64,000 bases of DNA from DATFFO01 sp963744905 (GTDB taxonomy: Bacteria; Actinomycetota; Acidimicrobiia; Spongiisociales; ZC4RG35), in assembly GCA_963744905.1 (NCBI GenBank), contig CAVUUV010000003.1, positions 372,001 to 436,000 on the forward strand, in the 5' to 3' direction. Shown here piece after piece: positions 1 through 7,766 of the stretch. Each line of letters opens with the position of its first letter. The first letter of the stretch is position 1. The notes below the pieces were generated by a model. It worked only from the letters and a program-made list of their open reading frames with translations, was not told the origin of the DNA and did no database searches. Both the position numbers and the translations under genes were made by a program.

Positions 1-11
1 CAGGGGGGAAC

Positions 12-200
12 GTGGCCGGGTTCTGGCAGGGGGTCTGGCACGGATTCATCTCCCCGGTCACCTTCATCATCTCCCTCTTCACCGACAAAGTGAACCTCTA
101 CGAGGTCCACAACAGCGGCAACTGGTACGACTTCGGGTTCGTGCTCGGGGCCGGGATCCTGTTCGGCGGAGGCTTCGGAGGCGCCCGCCGCAATCGATAG
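12..200 (+). CDS. small conserved membrane protein
   Basis: A 62-residue protein that starts at a GTG just after a GGGGGGAA ribosome-binding-like run. The window begins 11 bases upstream, so a longer start cannot be excluded. The central part has aromatic and hydrophobic stretches (FWQGVWHGFISPVTFIISLF, then YDFGFVLGAGILFGGGFGG) separated by a polar loop with EVHNSGNWYDFG. The C-terminus is a basic GARRNR tail. This pattern matches short two-segment membrane proteins that I recall from many bacteria, always annotated as hypothetical. Its function is unknown. It may be expressed with the membrane protein that follows at 272. Confidence 0.6.
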   Translation: MAGFWQGVWHGFISPVTFIISLFTDKVNLYEVHNSGNWYDFGFVLGAGILFGGGFGGARRNR

Positions 201-271
201 AGCGGCGCCGAGGCCGACGACGGCCCGGATCTGCGTTAGAAACGAACCTCCCGTGGGTAGAGGTGCTCGAC

Positions 272-781
272 GTGAGACGCCCCTACACCACCATCCCGAG
301 CGAGGGGTCTGATCTGAGGCCCCTTCGGGTCGCGTCGATCGGGTTCATCGGCGCCGTCATCCTCGCCGCGTCCGCCGGGCTGCTCGGGGTGCAGACTGCC
401 GAGACCCGGGCCACCGGCCACGGCCTCACCCTCACCGTCGACTACGCACGGTTGACGCGGCCGGGCCTGGCCACACCCCTGGTCATCGGCATCTCCACCG
501 AGGCGGACGCCCTCCCCGACCAGCTGACCGTCAGGCTGAGCTCACACATCCTGGAGATGCTCGACCTCAACGACATCGAGCCGACGCCCCAGTCCTCCTT
601 CAGCGAGGGCCCCTGGACGTGGTGGACCTTTGACGCGCCACGGGGTTCCCGCAGCCTGGTCGTGAGGGTCGACGCCCGCCTAGAGCCGGCGGTCCAGTGG
701 GGAGGCGCCGGCATTGTGGCTCTCGAGGAAGGCGGCGTCGTCAGGGCCACGGCCAACGTCTCCACCTGGGTTCTCCCCTAA
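272..781 (+). CDS. membrane-anchored hypothetical protein
   Basis: A 169-residue protein of unknown function. I place the start at GTG 272 rather than GTG 263 because a TAGAGG motif lies 8 bases before 272. Residues 1-18 are polar, residues about 19-38 form one transmembrane helix (ASIGFIGAVILAASAGLLG), and the rest is a polar, probably extracytoplasmic domain rich in beta-type sequence with Trp-rich WTWWTFDAPRG near the middle. No catalytic motif is visible. The DUF421 gene follows after 9 bases with an AAGGAGG ribosome-binding site at 780-786 that straddles this stop, so the two are very probably co-transcribed. Confidence 0.65.
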   Translation: MRRPYTTIPSEGSDLRPLRVASIGFIGAVILAASAGLLGVQTAETRATGHGLTLTVDYARLTRPGLATPLVIGISTEADALPDQLTVRLSSHILEMLDLNDIEPTPQSSFSEGPWTWWTFDAPRGSRSLVVRVDARLEPAVQWGGAGIVALEEGGVVRATANVSTWVLP

Positions 782-790
782 GGAGGCGCA

Positions 791-1234
791 ATGGAGCTCG
801 TGGTGCGTGCATCGGTGATCTACTGGTTCCTCTGGCTGGTGGTGCGAGGCACCGGAAAACGATCCCTGGCCGAGCTGTCGCCTCTCGATCTCGTCCTGGT
901 CGTGGTGCTGGGCGATCTGGTCCAGCAGGGCGTCACCCAGGAGGACATGTCCATGACCGGTGCCATCATCGCCATCTCGGTATTCGTCGGGTGGACGCTC
1001 CTGGCCGACGGCCTGAGCCATCGCTATCCCCGCGCCCGCCGCATCCTCACCGGTGATCCCGTCGTGGTGCTCCGGGCCGGAATCCCGCTGGAGCGACAGC
1101 TGGCTCGGGAGGGCTTGAGCCTCGACGACCTCAAGGAAGCAGCCCGGATGGAGGGATACGGGACCCTGCAGGACATCGAGGTGGCGATCCTGGAGACCGA
1201 TGGACGAATCAGCTTCATCGGGCGGCAACACTGA
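791..1234 (+). CDS. DUF421 (YetF-type) membrane protein
   Basis: A 147-residue DUF421/YetF-type protein. Three hydrophobic helices (roughly residues 3-20, 31-46 and 56-73) are followed by a cytoplasmic domain. Family hallmarks are visible: RGTGKRSLAELSPLDLVLVV in the second helix region and the soluble part reading GDPVVVLRAG, then LAREGLSLDDLKEAARMEGY and a final I.VAILETDGRISFI strand. The biochemical role of this family is not settled; members are linked to stress or spore phenotypes. It has a strong AAGGAGG ribosome-binding site and follows the membrane-anchored protein at 272 by 9 bases. Confidence 0.85.
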   Translation: MELVVRASVIYWFLWLVVRGTGKRSLAELSPLDLVLVVVLGDLVQQGVTQEDMSMTGAIIAISVFVGWTLLADGLSHRYPRARRILTGDPVVVLRAGIPLERQLAREGLSLDDLKEAARMEGYGTLQDIEVAILETDGRISFIGRQH

Positions 1235-1979
1235 TCGGACCGACCCGCCCGACCATACTCCGGAAGACATGTTCGGCTACCACGCCCAGATCATCGAGAC
1301 GTTCCCCACCATCCGGGCCGGGGTTATCCACGCCGTCGGCGTCGAGAACGGCCCCGCCTCGCCGGACCTCACAGACGAGTATCGAGCGCAGCAGCGGGCC
1401 ACACGGAAGGCGCTGGAAGGGGTGTCCCTCGCCGACACCTCCTCCATCGCCGCCTGGCGGCGGGTCTTCTCCCGTTTCGGGGTCAAGCCGACCCAGTACC
1501 GAAATGCGGGTGAGGCCCTGCTGCGACGGCTCACCAAACAGGCAGACATCCCCTCGCTCAACCGCCTGGTCGATATCGGCAACCTGGTGGCGATCCGCTA
1601 CTCGCTTCCAGTGGCGGTTTTCGACCAGGCCCAGGTGACCGGCTCCACCACCGTGCGCTTCGCTCGTGGCGACGAGTCCTTCACCGACCTGGGCTCAGAT
1701 ACCCCCACCAGCCCCGAGCCGGGTGAGGTGATCTTCGCCGACGACTCCGACCTGGTCAGCGCCCGCCGCTGGTGCTGGCGACAGAGCGCCCAGAGCGCCA
1801 CCAAGGCCTCCACCACCGAGGTCCTGGTGACCGTGGAAGGCCACCACGATGATGCCGCCGCCGACACCGCCGCCGCCCTGGACGATCTAGGGGATCTGTT
1901 CGAGCGCTACCAGCCCGGGGCCGGGCTGACTATGGCCCGCCTCTCCCCCGCCAACCCCGTCTTCGATCCCGGCACCTGA
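1200..1979 (+). CDS. B3/4 domain protein
   Basis: A 259-residue protein resembling the stand-alone B3/4 domain found in the phenylalanyl-tRNA synthetase beta chain. Diagnostic stretches are IAAWRRVFSRFGVKPTQYRN, then ALLRRLTKQADIPSLNRLVD and GNLVAIRYSLPVAVFD, followed by a GEVIFADDSDLVSARRWCWRQS strand region. In tRNA synthetases this domain takes part in tRNA or amino-acid recognition and editing; free-standing copies may act in trans, which I infer only from family. The start is uncertain: ATG 1200 overlaps the DUF421 gene by 35 bases, while ATG 1269 would drop 23 low-complexity residues. Neither has a good ribosome-binding site. Confidence 0.75.
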   Translation: MDESASSGGNTDRTDPPDHTPEDMFGYHAQIIETFPTIRAGVIHAVGVENGPASPDLTDEYRAQQRATRKALEGVSLADTSSIAAWRRVFSRFGVKPTQYRNAGEALLRRLTKQADIPSLNRLVDIGNLVAIRYSLPVAVFDQAQVTGSTTVRFARGDESFTDLGSDTPTSPEPGEVIFADDSDLVSARRWCWRQSAQSATKASTTEVLVTVEGHHDDAAADTAAALDDLGDLFERYQPGAGLTMARLSPANPVFDPGT

Positions 1980-1988
1980 GCAGAACGC

Positions 1989-2741
1989 TCACACCATCAC
2001 CCAGCCGCCGTCGACGTTGAGCGTCTGCCCGGTGATGAACGAGGACTCGGGGCCGGCCAGGAACGACACCGCCGCCGCCAGCTCGACGAACCTGCCCCGC
2101 CGCTTCAGGGCCTGGGAGTCGAGAATCCGCCGCTCGTAGTCCTCCAGGTCGGGATGCTGGAGCCGCTCTGCCTCGCTGGGGAAGGCCCCGGGCGCCACCG
2201 CATTGACCCTGATCTCGTGAATGCCCAGCTCGCGAGCCATGGCCCTGGTCATGGCCACGATCGCTCCCTTGGCCGCCACGTAGGGGGACATGTCGACCCA
2301 GAATCCGTGCCAGGTGATGGAAGCGATGTTGACGATGCTCCCCCCTTGTCCGGCCTCGATCATGGCCCGGGCCGCCCGCTGGGCGCACAGGAAGTAGGCG
2401 CGCTGGTTGACGGCGATGGTGTCGTCCAGCTCGTCGACCGTGACGTCTACGAAGGGGGAAGAGGGGAAGACGGCGGCATTGTTGACCAGCACGGAGATCC
2501 CGCCGAGGTGCCTCTCGACCTGCTCGAAGGTCGACTCGATCTCGTCGAGGGAGCGCAAGTCACAGCCGAAGTGGGCGGCCCTCCCCCCCAGCTCTTCGAT
2601 CGCAATCACGGTGCCGGACCCATCGACGACGTCGACCACGGCCACCGGGTGGCCGTCGGCCGCCAGCCGCGTGGCGATGGCGGCACCGAGAGCTCCGGCC
2701 GCCCCAGTGACCAGCGCCACGTTCCCGGCCAACCGACTCAC
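1989..2741 (-). CDS. SDR family NAD(P)-dependent oxidoreductase
   Basis: A 250-residue classical short-chain dehydrogenase/reductase. The nucleotide-binding motif TGAAGALG lies near residues 12-19, followed by NNAA, a catalytic Ser in NIASITW and the YVAAK catalytic Tyr-Lys pair. The C-terminus ITGQTLNVDGGWVM is typical of the family. I choose GTG 2741 as start because it lies 10 bases after the stop of the SMP-30 gene and gives a canonical N-terminus; the longer open frame runs into that gene. Pairing with an SMP-30 lactonase suggests oxidation of a sugar or polyol to a lactone, then lactone hydrolysis. The substrate is not evident. Confidence 0.88.
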   Translation of the reverse strand: MSRLAGNVALVTGAAGALGAAIATRLAADGHPVAVVDVVDGSGTVIAIEELGGRAAHFGCDLRSLDEIESTFEQVERHLGGISVLVNNAAVFPSSPFVDVTVDELDDTIAVNQRAYFLCAQRAARAMIEAGQGGSIVNIASITWHGFWVDMSPYVAAKGAIVAMTRAMARELGIHEIRVNAVAPGAFPSEAERLQHPDLEDYERRILDSQALKRRGRFVELAAAVSFLAGPESSFITGQTLNVDGGWVMV

Positions 2742-2751
2742 CGCGGCGACT

Positions 2752-3630
2752 CTAGCCGTCGCCCCGATCGCCGAAGCGAGGCACTTCGAGACCGGGGACA
2801 TCGACCTCGATGGAGAAGAGAGATCCGGCCATGGGCTGGGCGGACAGCTCCTCCCCGGTGAGGCCCTTGCGGGCCGAGGTGACAAAGAGGACATCCAGAC
2901 CAGGCCCACCGAACGCACATGAGGTAGGGCGTTGCACCGGCATCTCGATCTCTCTGTCCAGGGTGCCGTCGGGTCTGTAGCGATTCAGCCTCCAGCCGTC
3001 CCATTGCGCGTTCCACAGGCATCCCTCGGCGTCGATTGCCGAGCCGTCGGGGAAGGCGGGCTCGGGAACCACGGCCAGGACCCGCCGGTTGTCGATGGCA
3101 CCGGTCGCCGGGTCCATGTCGAAGGCATAGATGATGCGATCCACAGTCTCGGCGAAGTAGAAGGTCCGTGCGTCGGGAGTCCAGGCCAGAGTGTTGGGAA
3201 TTCCCAGCCCGTCCAGCACTCGCGTGCAGGATCCATCGCTCTCGTACCGATACAGCGCCCCGGTTCGCTCTTGTTCGGAGTCGTCCATCGACGCGGCCCA
3301 GAAGCGGCCCCGAGGATCGCACTTGCCGTCGTTGAACCGGTTGCCGGCTCGATCGGGCTCCGGACGATGCAGGAGCGAGAACAACCCGGTGCCGGGGTCG
3401 AAAGTGGCGAACCCGGACCGGACCGCCAGGAGGAGACTTCCATCATCACGCACCGCCAGGGCACCGGGAGTCTCGGGAAGCTCCCAGCGATCCACCCCTC
3501 CCGTGACCGGCTGATAGCGATGGAGGAGGAAGCGCTTGATGTCGACCCACCACAGCTCCCCCGCCGCCGCGTCCCAGACCGGACTCTCCCCCAGGGTATC
3601 TCCGGCCTCCAAGACCACCTGCGCACTCAC
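2752..3630 (-). CDS. SMP-30/gluconolactonase family protein
   Basis: A 292-residue beta-propeller lactonase of the SMP-30/gluconolactonase/LRE family. It carries the metal Glu in LGESPVWD near residue 15, NRFNDGKCDPRGRFW, the GIPNTLAWTPD.RTFYFAET blade and FPDGSAIDAEGCLWNAQW, which together hold the usual Glu, Asn and Asp metal ligands. Expected activity is hydrolysis of a sugar lactone to the sugar acid in the cytoplasm. It is the first gene of a two-gene minus-strand operon with the SDR at 1989, spaced 10 bases apart. Aldonic acid formation from a sugar is therefore the likely pathway. The exact sugar is unknown. Confidence 0.9.
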   Translation of the reverse strand: MSAQVVLEAGDTLGESPVWDAAAGELWWVDIKRFLLHRYQPVTGGVDRWELPETPGALAVRDDGSLLLAVRSGFATFDPGTGLFSLLHRPEPDRAGNRFNDGKCDPRGRFWAASMDDSEQERTGALYRYESDGSCTRVLDGLGIPNTLAWTPDARTFYFAETVDRIIYAFDMDPATGAIDNRRVLAVVPEPAFPDGSAIDAEGCLWNAQWDGWRLNRYRPDGTLDREIEMPVQRPTSCAFGGPGLDVLFVTSARKGLTGEELSAQPMAGSLFSIEVDVPGLEVPRFGDRGDG

Positions 3631-3724
3631 AGGACGCAGCCTACGAACCCGGAGCCGAGGGGGTTTACGCCCGGTTTAGAGCAGGGGGGCCAAGCTGGCA
3701 GTCTCGTCAGCAGGAGGCTTCGCT

Positions 3725-4663
3725 ATCGCAAGCAGACAACCGTCCCTCACCGCGGCGGATCGCGACCTCGCTCTCGACACGACCACCGGAGTCCTGGCGG
3801 GCACCCTTTCGGCACCCTCAGAGCAAGACACCGACCATGTCGCCTTCATAATCTCCGGTTCGGGGCCGACCGACAGAGACGGGAACTCTCCGGCGCTCCC
3901 GGGCAAGAACGACGGCCTCAAGCTGCTGGCGGCCGGGCTGAACGAGGCCGGGCTGGCGACGCTACGGATCGACAAGCGAGGCATCGGGCAGAGCGTCGCC
4001 ACTCCCCAACGTGATCTGCTGTTCGAGACCTACGTTGGCGACGGCGTCGCCTGGCTGGAGCACCTGAAGAGTGGGTTGGGGTTCCGTCGCTTCAGCATCA
4101 TCGGCCACAGCGAAGGCTCCCTGGTGGGCATGCTGGTGGCGGAGAGCTTCCCAGTGGAACGATTCGTGTCGCTGGAGGGAGCGGGCCGCCCCGCTCAGGA
4201 CACGATCGTGCGCCAGCTACGTGCCCAGCTCCCCGCCCCGCTCCTGACCGAGGTGAAAGAGGTCATCGACCGTCTCGCCGCAGGCGGGGAGACCGATCCG
4301 CTTCCCGACGGTATAAGGGCCGTCCCCGCCCTGGCCGCCATGTTCCGGACCGAGGTCCAGCCCTATCTGATGTCATGGTTCGAGTACGACCCGGCTGCCG
4401 TTCTCGGCCGACTCGACATCCCCATCCTCATCGTCCAGGGCACGACCGACCTCCAGGTGGGAAGCGCCGACGCCCGGCGCCTGGTAGCGGCCAACCGCCG
4501 GGCCCGGCTGGCCGAGATCGAGGGTATGAACCATGTTCTCAAAGTCGCTGCAGCCGACCACAAGGCCAACCTGGCCACCTATGCCAATCCGGATCTACCC
4601 CTGGCGCCCGACCTGGTTCCCACCATCGCCCGGTTCCTGACCGCCCCCGACCGGCCACTCTGA
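3725..4663 (+). CDS. alpha/beta hydrolase with non-canonical start
   Basis: An alpha/beta hydrolase whose frame is open from 3680 to 4663. Hallmarks begin well before the first usual start codon: GVLAGTLSAP, SGSGPTDRDGNSPALPGKN, LRIDKRGIGQSV, then the nucleophile elbow GHSEG, a late acid region IVQGTTDLQV and a His in MNHVLK. The family acts on esters or related bonds; the substrate is unknown. No ATG, GTG or TTG exists in frame before TTG 4076, which would remove the GSGPTDRDGN and DKRG blocks. An AGGAGG at 3712-3717 lies 7 bases upstream of ATC 3725, so I take ATC as the start. A lost start codon is the alternative. Confidence 0.75.
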   Translation: MASRQPSLTAADRDLALDTTTGVLAGTLSAPSEQDTDHVAFIISGSGPTDRDGNSPALPGKNDGLKLLAAGLNEAGLATLRIDKRGIGQSVATPQRDLLFETYVGDGVAWLEHLKSGLGFRRFSIIGHSEGSLVGMLVAESFPVERFVSLEGAGRPAQDTIVRQLRAQLPAPLLTEVKEVIDRLAAGGETDPLPDGIRAVPALAAMFRTEVQPYLMSWFEYDPAAVLGRLDIPILIVQGTTDLQVGSADARRLVAANRRARLAEIEGMNHVLKVAAADHKANLATYANPDLPLAPDLVPTIARFLTAPDRPL

Positions 4664-4682
4664 GCAATCGAAAGGATCGAAC

Positions 4683-5060
4683 ATGGCAACCGTCACCATC
4701 GACGACCAGATCCTGGCCGTCGAGATGCAGGGCGCCGACAAACTGTGGACCCTGCGCAGCCACATCGATGTGCCCCTCGAACACATCACCGGGATTCGCC
4801 GCGACCCCGCAGAGACGAGAGGCTTCTGGAGTGGGCTCCGTTCCCCCGGCACCGAGCTGCCGGGCGTGATCAAGGCGGTCGGCACCTTCTACTACGACGG
4901 GAAACGCACCTTCTTCGACGTCCATGATCCCGACAACACCGTCATCATCGATCTCCAGGACGAGCATTTCGACGAGCTGGTGGTCGAGGTGGACGACCCC
5001 GATCGAGTGCTGGCCGTCGTGCAGTCGGCGCTGGCCGACTCCGCCCACCGGATTCTCTAG
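4683..5060 (+). CDS. PH-like domain hypothetical protein
   Basis: A 125-residue soluble protein with no signal or membrane segment. The sequence alternates beta strands (ATVTIDDQILAVEMQ, KLWTLRSHIDVPLEHITGI, GTFYYDGKRTFFDVHD, NTVIIDL) and ends in a helix that includes DRVLAVVQSALAD. This looks like a bacterial pleckstrin-homology-type fold, with the conserved VPLEHITGI turn seen in such proteins. No catalytic residues are evident. It starts 20 bases after the alpha/beta hydrolase with a GAAAGGAT ribosome-binding site, so the two are likely co-transcribed. It overlaps the convergent CapA gene by 4 bases at its stop. The function is unknown. Confidence 0.65.
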   Translation: MATVTIDDQILAVEMQGADKLWTLRSHIDVPLEHITGIRRDPAETRGFWSGLRSPGTELPGVIKAVGTFYYDGKRTFFDVHDPDNTVIIDLQDEHFDELVVEVDDPDRVLAVVQSALADSAHRIL

Positions 5061-6049
5061 AGGTTCATTCCCCTGACCCCCCGGGGCCATTCGACCACCA
5101 GCCTGTCGCCACTGACATCGACGTCGGTTCCGAATTCGGCGCAAGCCACCTGGAACCGGTGCGCTATGCGGGCCGCCTCGTCGGCGCGGGCGAGGCGGGT
5201 GTGGCAGAAGTCGAGCGCCAGCGGGACCGCCTCCAGCCTCCGAGGGCCATGGGGACCGAGGTCGACCAGGAACAAGAGCCCCAGGTCGTTGCGCAGATGA
5301 TGGTCCACCGCGTAGTCGTCCACGAAGTCCCCCAGGTCGTAGAGGACCCTCCCCGCCACACCGTGGAACACATGGGCCGAGTGTCCGGCCACCAGCGTGG
5401 CGCCGCCCTCCACCAGCGAGGTGGCGGCCTCCCGGACCCTTCGAACGGGAGAGGCGGTCATATTGGGTCCCCAGTGAGGGGTGACGAGAACGGCCGAGTC
5501 GCCCTCGACCGAGAGGGTATCGAGCACCCAGCCGGGAACGCCGCCACCCAGGTCGGTGTAGGCCACCCCCGGTGTTTCCTCTCCCGCACCGAACTCGGCG
5601 GGATGATCGGTGAAGCCCACCACCCGTAGCCGGAAGCCGTGATGGGAGAGCAGGGCCGACCGGCGCGCCTCGGCCAGGTCGCGGCCGGCACCGACCACTT
5701 CGATGTCCGCACCGGCCAGAAGGTCGAGGGTGTCCTCGAGGGCGACGGGCCCGAAGTCGAGGGCGTGATTATTGGCCAGGGTCACACAATCCACGCCCAG
5801 CGTGCCCAACACATCGACGGCCCGGGGAGGGGCACGGAAGAAGAAGGGCTTGGAGGGATCGGCCCAGCGCTCCCCCCGTTCTGAGATGCAGCATTCGAGA
5901 TTGAGGACAAACAGGTCGGCCTCCCCGGCAACCGCCACGACCTCTTTGGAGAACAGCGAGCGGTGCGGCTCCTGGGACAGCACCTGGCCGACTTTGCGGC
6001 CCAGCATGGTGTCGCCGGCCAGCGCCAGACGCAGCGTCTCCCGATTCAC
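5057..6049 (-). CDS. CapA family (PGA_cap) metallophosphatase-like protein
   Basis: A 330-residue protein of the CapA/PgsA (poly-gamma-glutamate biosynthesis) family, which has a calcineurin-like metallophosphoesterase fold. Visible motifs are LALAGDTMLGRKVG near the N-terminus, LNLECCIS, TLANNHALDFG, VTPHWGPNM and VAGHSAHVFHGV, in the usual order of metal ligands. Family members occur in capsule or polyglutamate systems, but many are free-standing with unknown substrate. Here no capB, capC or ligase is adjacent, so a polyglutamate role is not supported. There is no clear signal peptide. The start is a GTG, and the stop overlaps the convergent gene at 4683 by 4 bases. Confidence 0.85.
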   Translation of the reverse strand: MNRETLRLALAGDTMLGRKVGQVLSQEPHRSLFSKEVVAVAGEADLFVLNLECCISERGERWADPSKPFFFRAPPRAVDVLGTLGVDCVTLANNHALDFGPVALEDTLDLLAGADIEVVGAGRDLAEARRSALLSHHGFRLRVVGFTDHPAEFGAGEETPGVAYTDLGGGVPGWVLDTLSVEGDSAVLVTPHWGPNMTASPVRRVREAATSLVEGGATLVAGHSAHVFHGVAGRVLYDLGDFVDDYAVDHHLRNDLGLLFLVDLGPHGPRRLEAVPLALDFCHTRLARADEAARIAHRFQVACAEFGTDVDVSGDRLVVEWPRGVRGMNL

Positions 6050-6084
6050 CTGCTCATCCCCTCACGCCGTCATGAAGTCTCGGC

Positions 6085-6432
6085 TTATGGAGCGCGGGCA
6101 AGGTCCGGAGCTTTGCCGGACCAATGGCCGATCTCGATCGGAACCGCCCCCTCGACGACCATCCCATCGGCACCGCAGTAGGGACAGGACTCCAGCCCGT
6201 CACCGGTGTACTCGTGCCCACATTCCCCGCAACGAAGCAGGTCGAGGCCCTGTTCCCAGGTGACGTGGACCGATTCGAAGGGAGTCCCCTCGGTCAAGGC
6301 TCGCCAGGCCCGGATGGCCCGGGCCCTATCCAGCCCCGGCCCCAGGACCATCTCGACCGCGGTGAGCGGCTCTCCATCCGTCAGGCTCCTGAGTGTTTCC
6401 AGAGCCTCTTCCACCAAGTCGTTCTCGTGCAT
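6085..6432 (-). CDS. HypA/HybF-like zinc-ribbon protein
   Basis: A protein of about 115 residues resembling HypA/HybF, the nickel-delivery chaperone for [NiFe]-hydrogenase. The start at ATG 6432 gives the MHE N-terminus that carries the nickel-binding His in HypA. It is supported by a GGGGAG motif 7 bases upstream, whereas GTG 6438 is too close to it. The C-terminal half has a zinc ribbon of form C-x2-C-x11-C-x2-C (CGECGHEY and CPYCGA). No hydrogenase or other hyp gene is in the window, so it may be an orphan accessory protein with another client. Overall similarity outside the N-terminus and zinc ribbon is modest. Confidence 0.7.
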   Translation of the reverse strand: MHENDLVEEALETLRSLTDGEPLTAVEMVLGPGLDRARAIRAWRALTEGTPFESVHVTWEQGLDLLRCGECGHEYTGDGLESCPYCGADGMVVEGAVPIEIGHWSGKAPDLARAP

Positions 6433-6596
6433 CGCCACGCTCCCCGCTCGGACTGCGGCCTCGCGGGACCGGTTGTCTCATCTCTCTCCCACATCTATGG
6501 GCCCGGCCCGCCCAATGCCAGGGCCGGAGGACCCTAAGTGGTGGGACCGGCCCGGCTCGGGAATCGGCGCACGGAACGGTGCTCCCGGCGAGGGGC

Positions 6597-7640
6597 TCAG
6601 GCCGAGGCGCCGGTGGCGTTGAGGCGGTGTCTCGCCACGGACTGGTACAGGTCGAGGTAGGCCCCGACCATCCTCTCGGCCGAGAACCGCTCTTCGAAGC
6701 TGAGCCGGCACGAGCTCCTTTCGATCGTTCCCAGGCGATTTACGGCCTCGACCATCTCCTCCTCGCCGCCGGGCAGGAAACCGGTCACCCCGTCGTCGAC
6801 GATCTCCGGAGCGGCCCCTTCCGGAAAGGCAATTACCGGCGTGGCCGATGCCAGCGCCTCGATCATGACCAGACCGAATGGTTCATCCCACTGGATCGGG
6901 TTGACCAGGGCGGACGCCCCCGCCAGCAGCCGATTCTTGGTCTGTTGATCTGCCTCACCCAGGTAGATGATGTCGTTACCGAGCAGGGGCTCGACCTGTT
7001 CCCGGAAGTAACGACGCTCCAGCGGCTCGCTCATACGGGCGGCAATGAGGAGTCTTCGTCCGGCCGCCCGGGCCACACGTGCTGCGATGTGCACGCCCTT
7101 GTCGGGCGCCATGCGGCCCAGGAAGAGCAGGTGGCCGCCCGCGCCCGAGCCGGGTTGGTAGGTGTCTAGATCCAATCCGTGATGAATGACCCGGGAGATC
7201 CGCACTCCCTCGGCCTGGGCTGCTTGATGATGAGATACGGCCACGATCTCGACCCGGTCGTCGATCGAGTGGTAGATCCTGCGCAGCTCTTCGGTGAAGG
7301 GACCGTGATTGGTGGTGACGACCGGCACCTCTCCCATCAGCCTGGCGATCACGGGGCCCGCCACGGTGTGATCGTGAATAACGTCGAAGCCGGCCAGGTT
7401 TTCGTAGGCCGCCATGGCGTGATACAGCTCGGGGACGGTCTGGTTCATGCGGTCTCGCTGGGGGGCCAGGTAGGCAAAGCTGGAGGGAACCGGGCAGGTC
7501 GAATCCGCCGTAGTGAACAGGCGCAACTCGACACCCGCCCGTCGTAGACCCCGGGCAAGCACATCTACCACGACCTCCGTGCCCCCATAAGCGGCTGGCG
7601 GCACGGGAAGCCAGGGCGGTGCGATCAGTCCAACTCGCAT
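6597..7640 (-). CDS. glycosyltransferase family 4 protein
   Basis: A 347-residue GT-B fold retaining glycosyltransferase. The N-terminal domain has YGGTEVVVDVLARGL and DVIHDHTVAGP; the C-terminal domain has LFLGRMAPDKGVHIAARVA and the E-x7-E nucleotide-sugar motif in EPFGLVMIEALASATPVIA, with GAAPEIVDDG after it. It should transfer a sugar from an NDP-sugar. Members of this subgroup near trehalose or glucan genes are often annotated as glucan or glycolipid synthases, but the acceptor cannot be read from sequence. It is divergently placed from the GH65 gene at 7767, with 126 bases between that must hold both promoters. Confidence 0.88.
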   Translation of the reverse strand: MRVGLIAPPWLPVPPAAYGGTEVVVDVLARGLRRAGVELRLFTTADSTCPVPSSFAYLAPQRDRMNQTVPELYHAMAAYENLAGFDVIHDHTVAGPVIARLMGEVPVVTTNHGPFTEELRRIYHSIDDRVEIVAVSHHQAAQAEGVRISRVIHHGLDLDTYQPGSGAGGHLLFLGRMAPDKGVHIAARVARAAGRRLLIAARMSEPLERRYFREQVEPLLGNDIIYLGEADQQTKNRLLAGASALVNPIQWDEPFGLVMIEALASATPVIAFPEGAAPEIVDDGVTGFLPGGEEEMVEAVNRLGTIERSSCRLSFEERFSAERMVGAYLDLYQSVARHRLNATGASA

Positions 7641-7766
7641 CGCCGCCTCCTTCTCGAAGCAACCCGATCATGGGTCTTCCGATTCGACTGCAATAGGGTC
7701 TTCCTTCCCGAATCGCGGACGTTTGCCCCTGGAGCTGCCTGATCTGGCCTGCCATCGTGTTCTCAC

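Noticed and set aside
5057..6049. Poly-gamma-glutamate capsule locus from the CapA protein
   Set aside because: No capB, capC or ligase gene is present, and free-standing CapA-like proteins are common.
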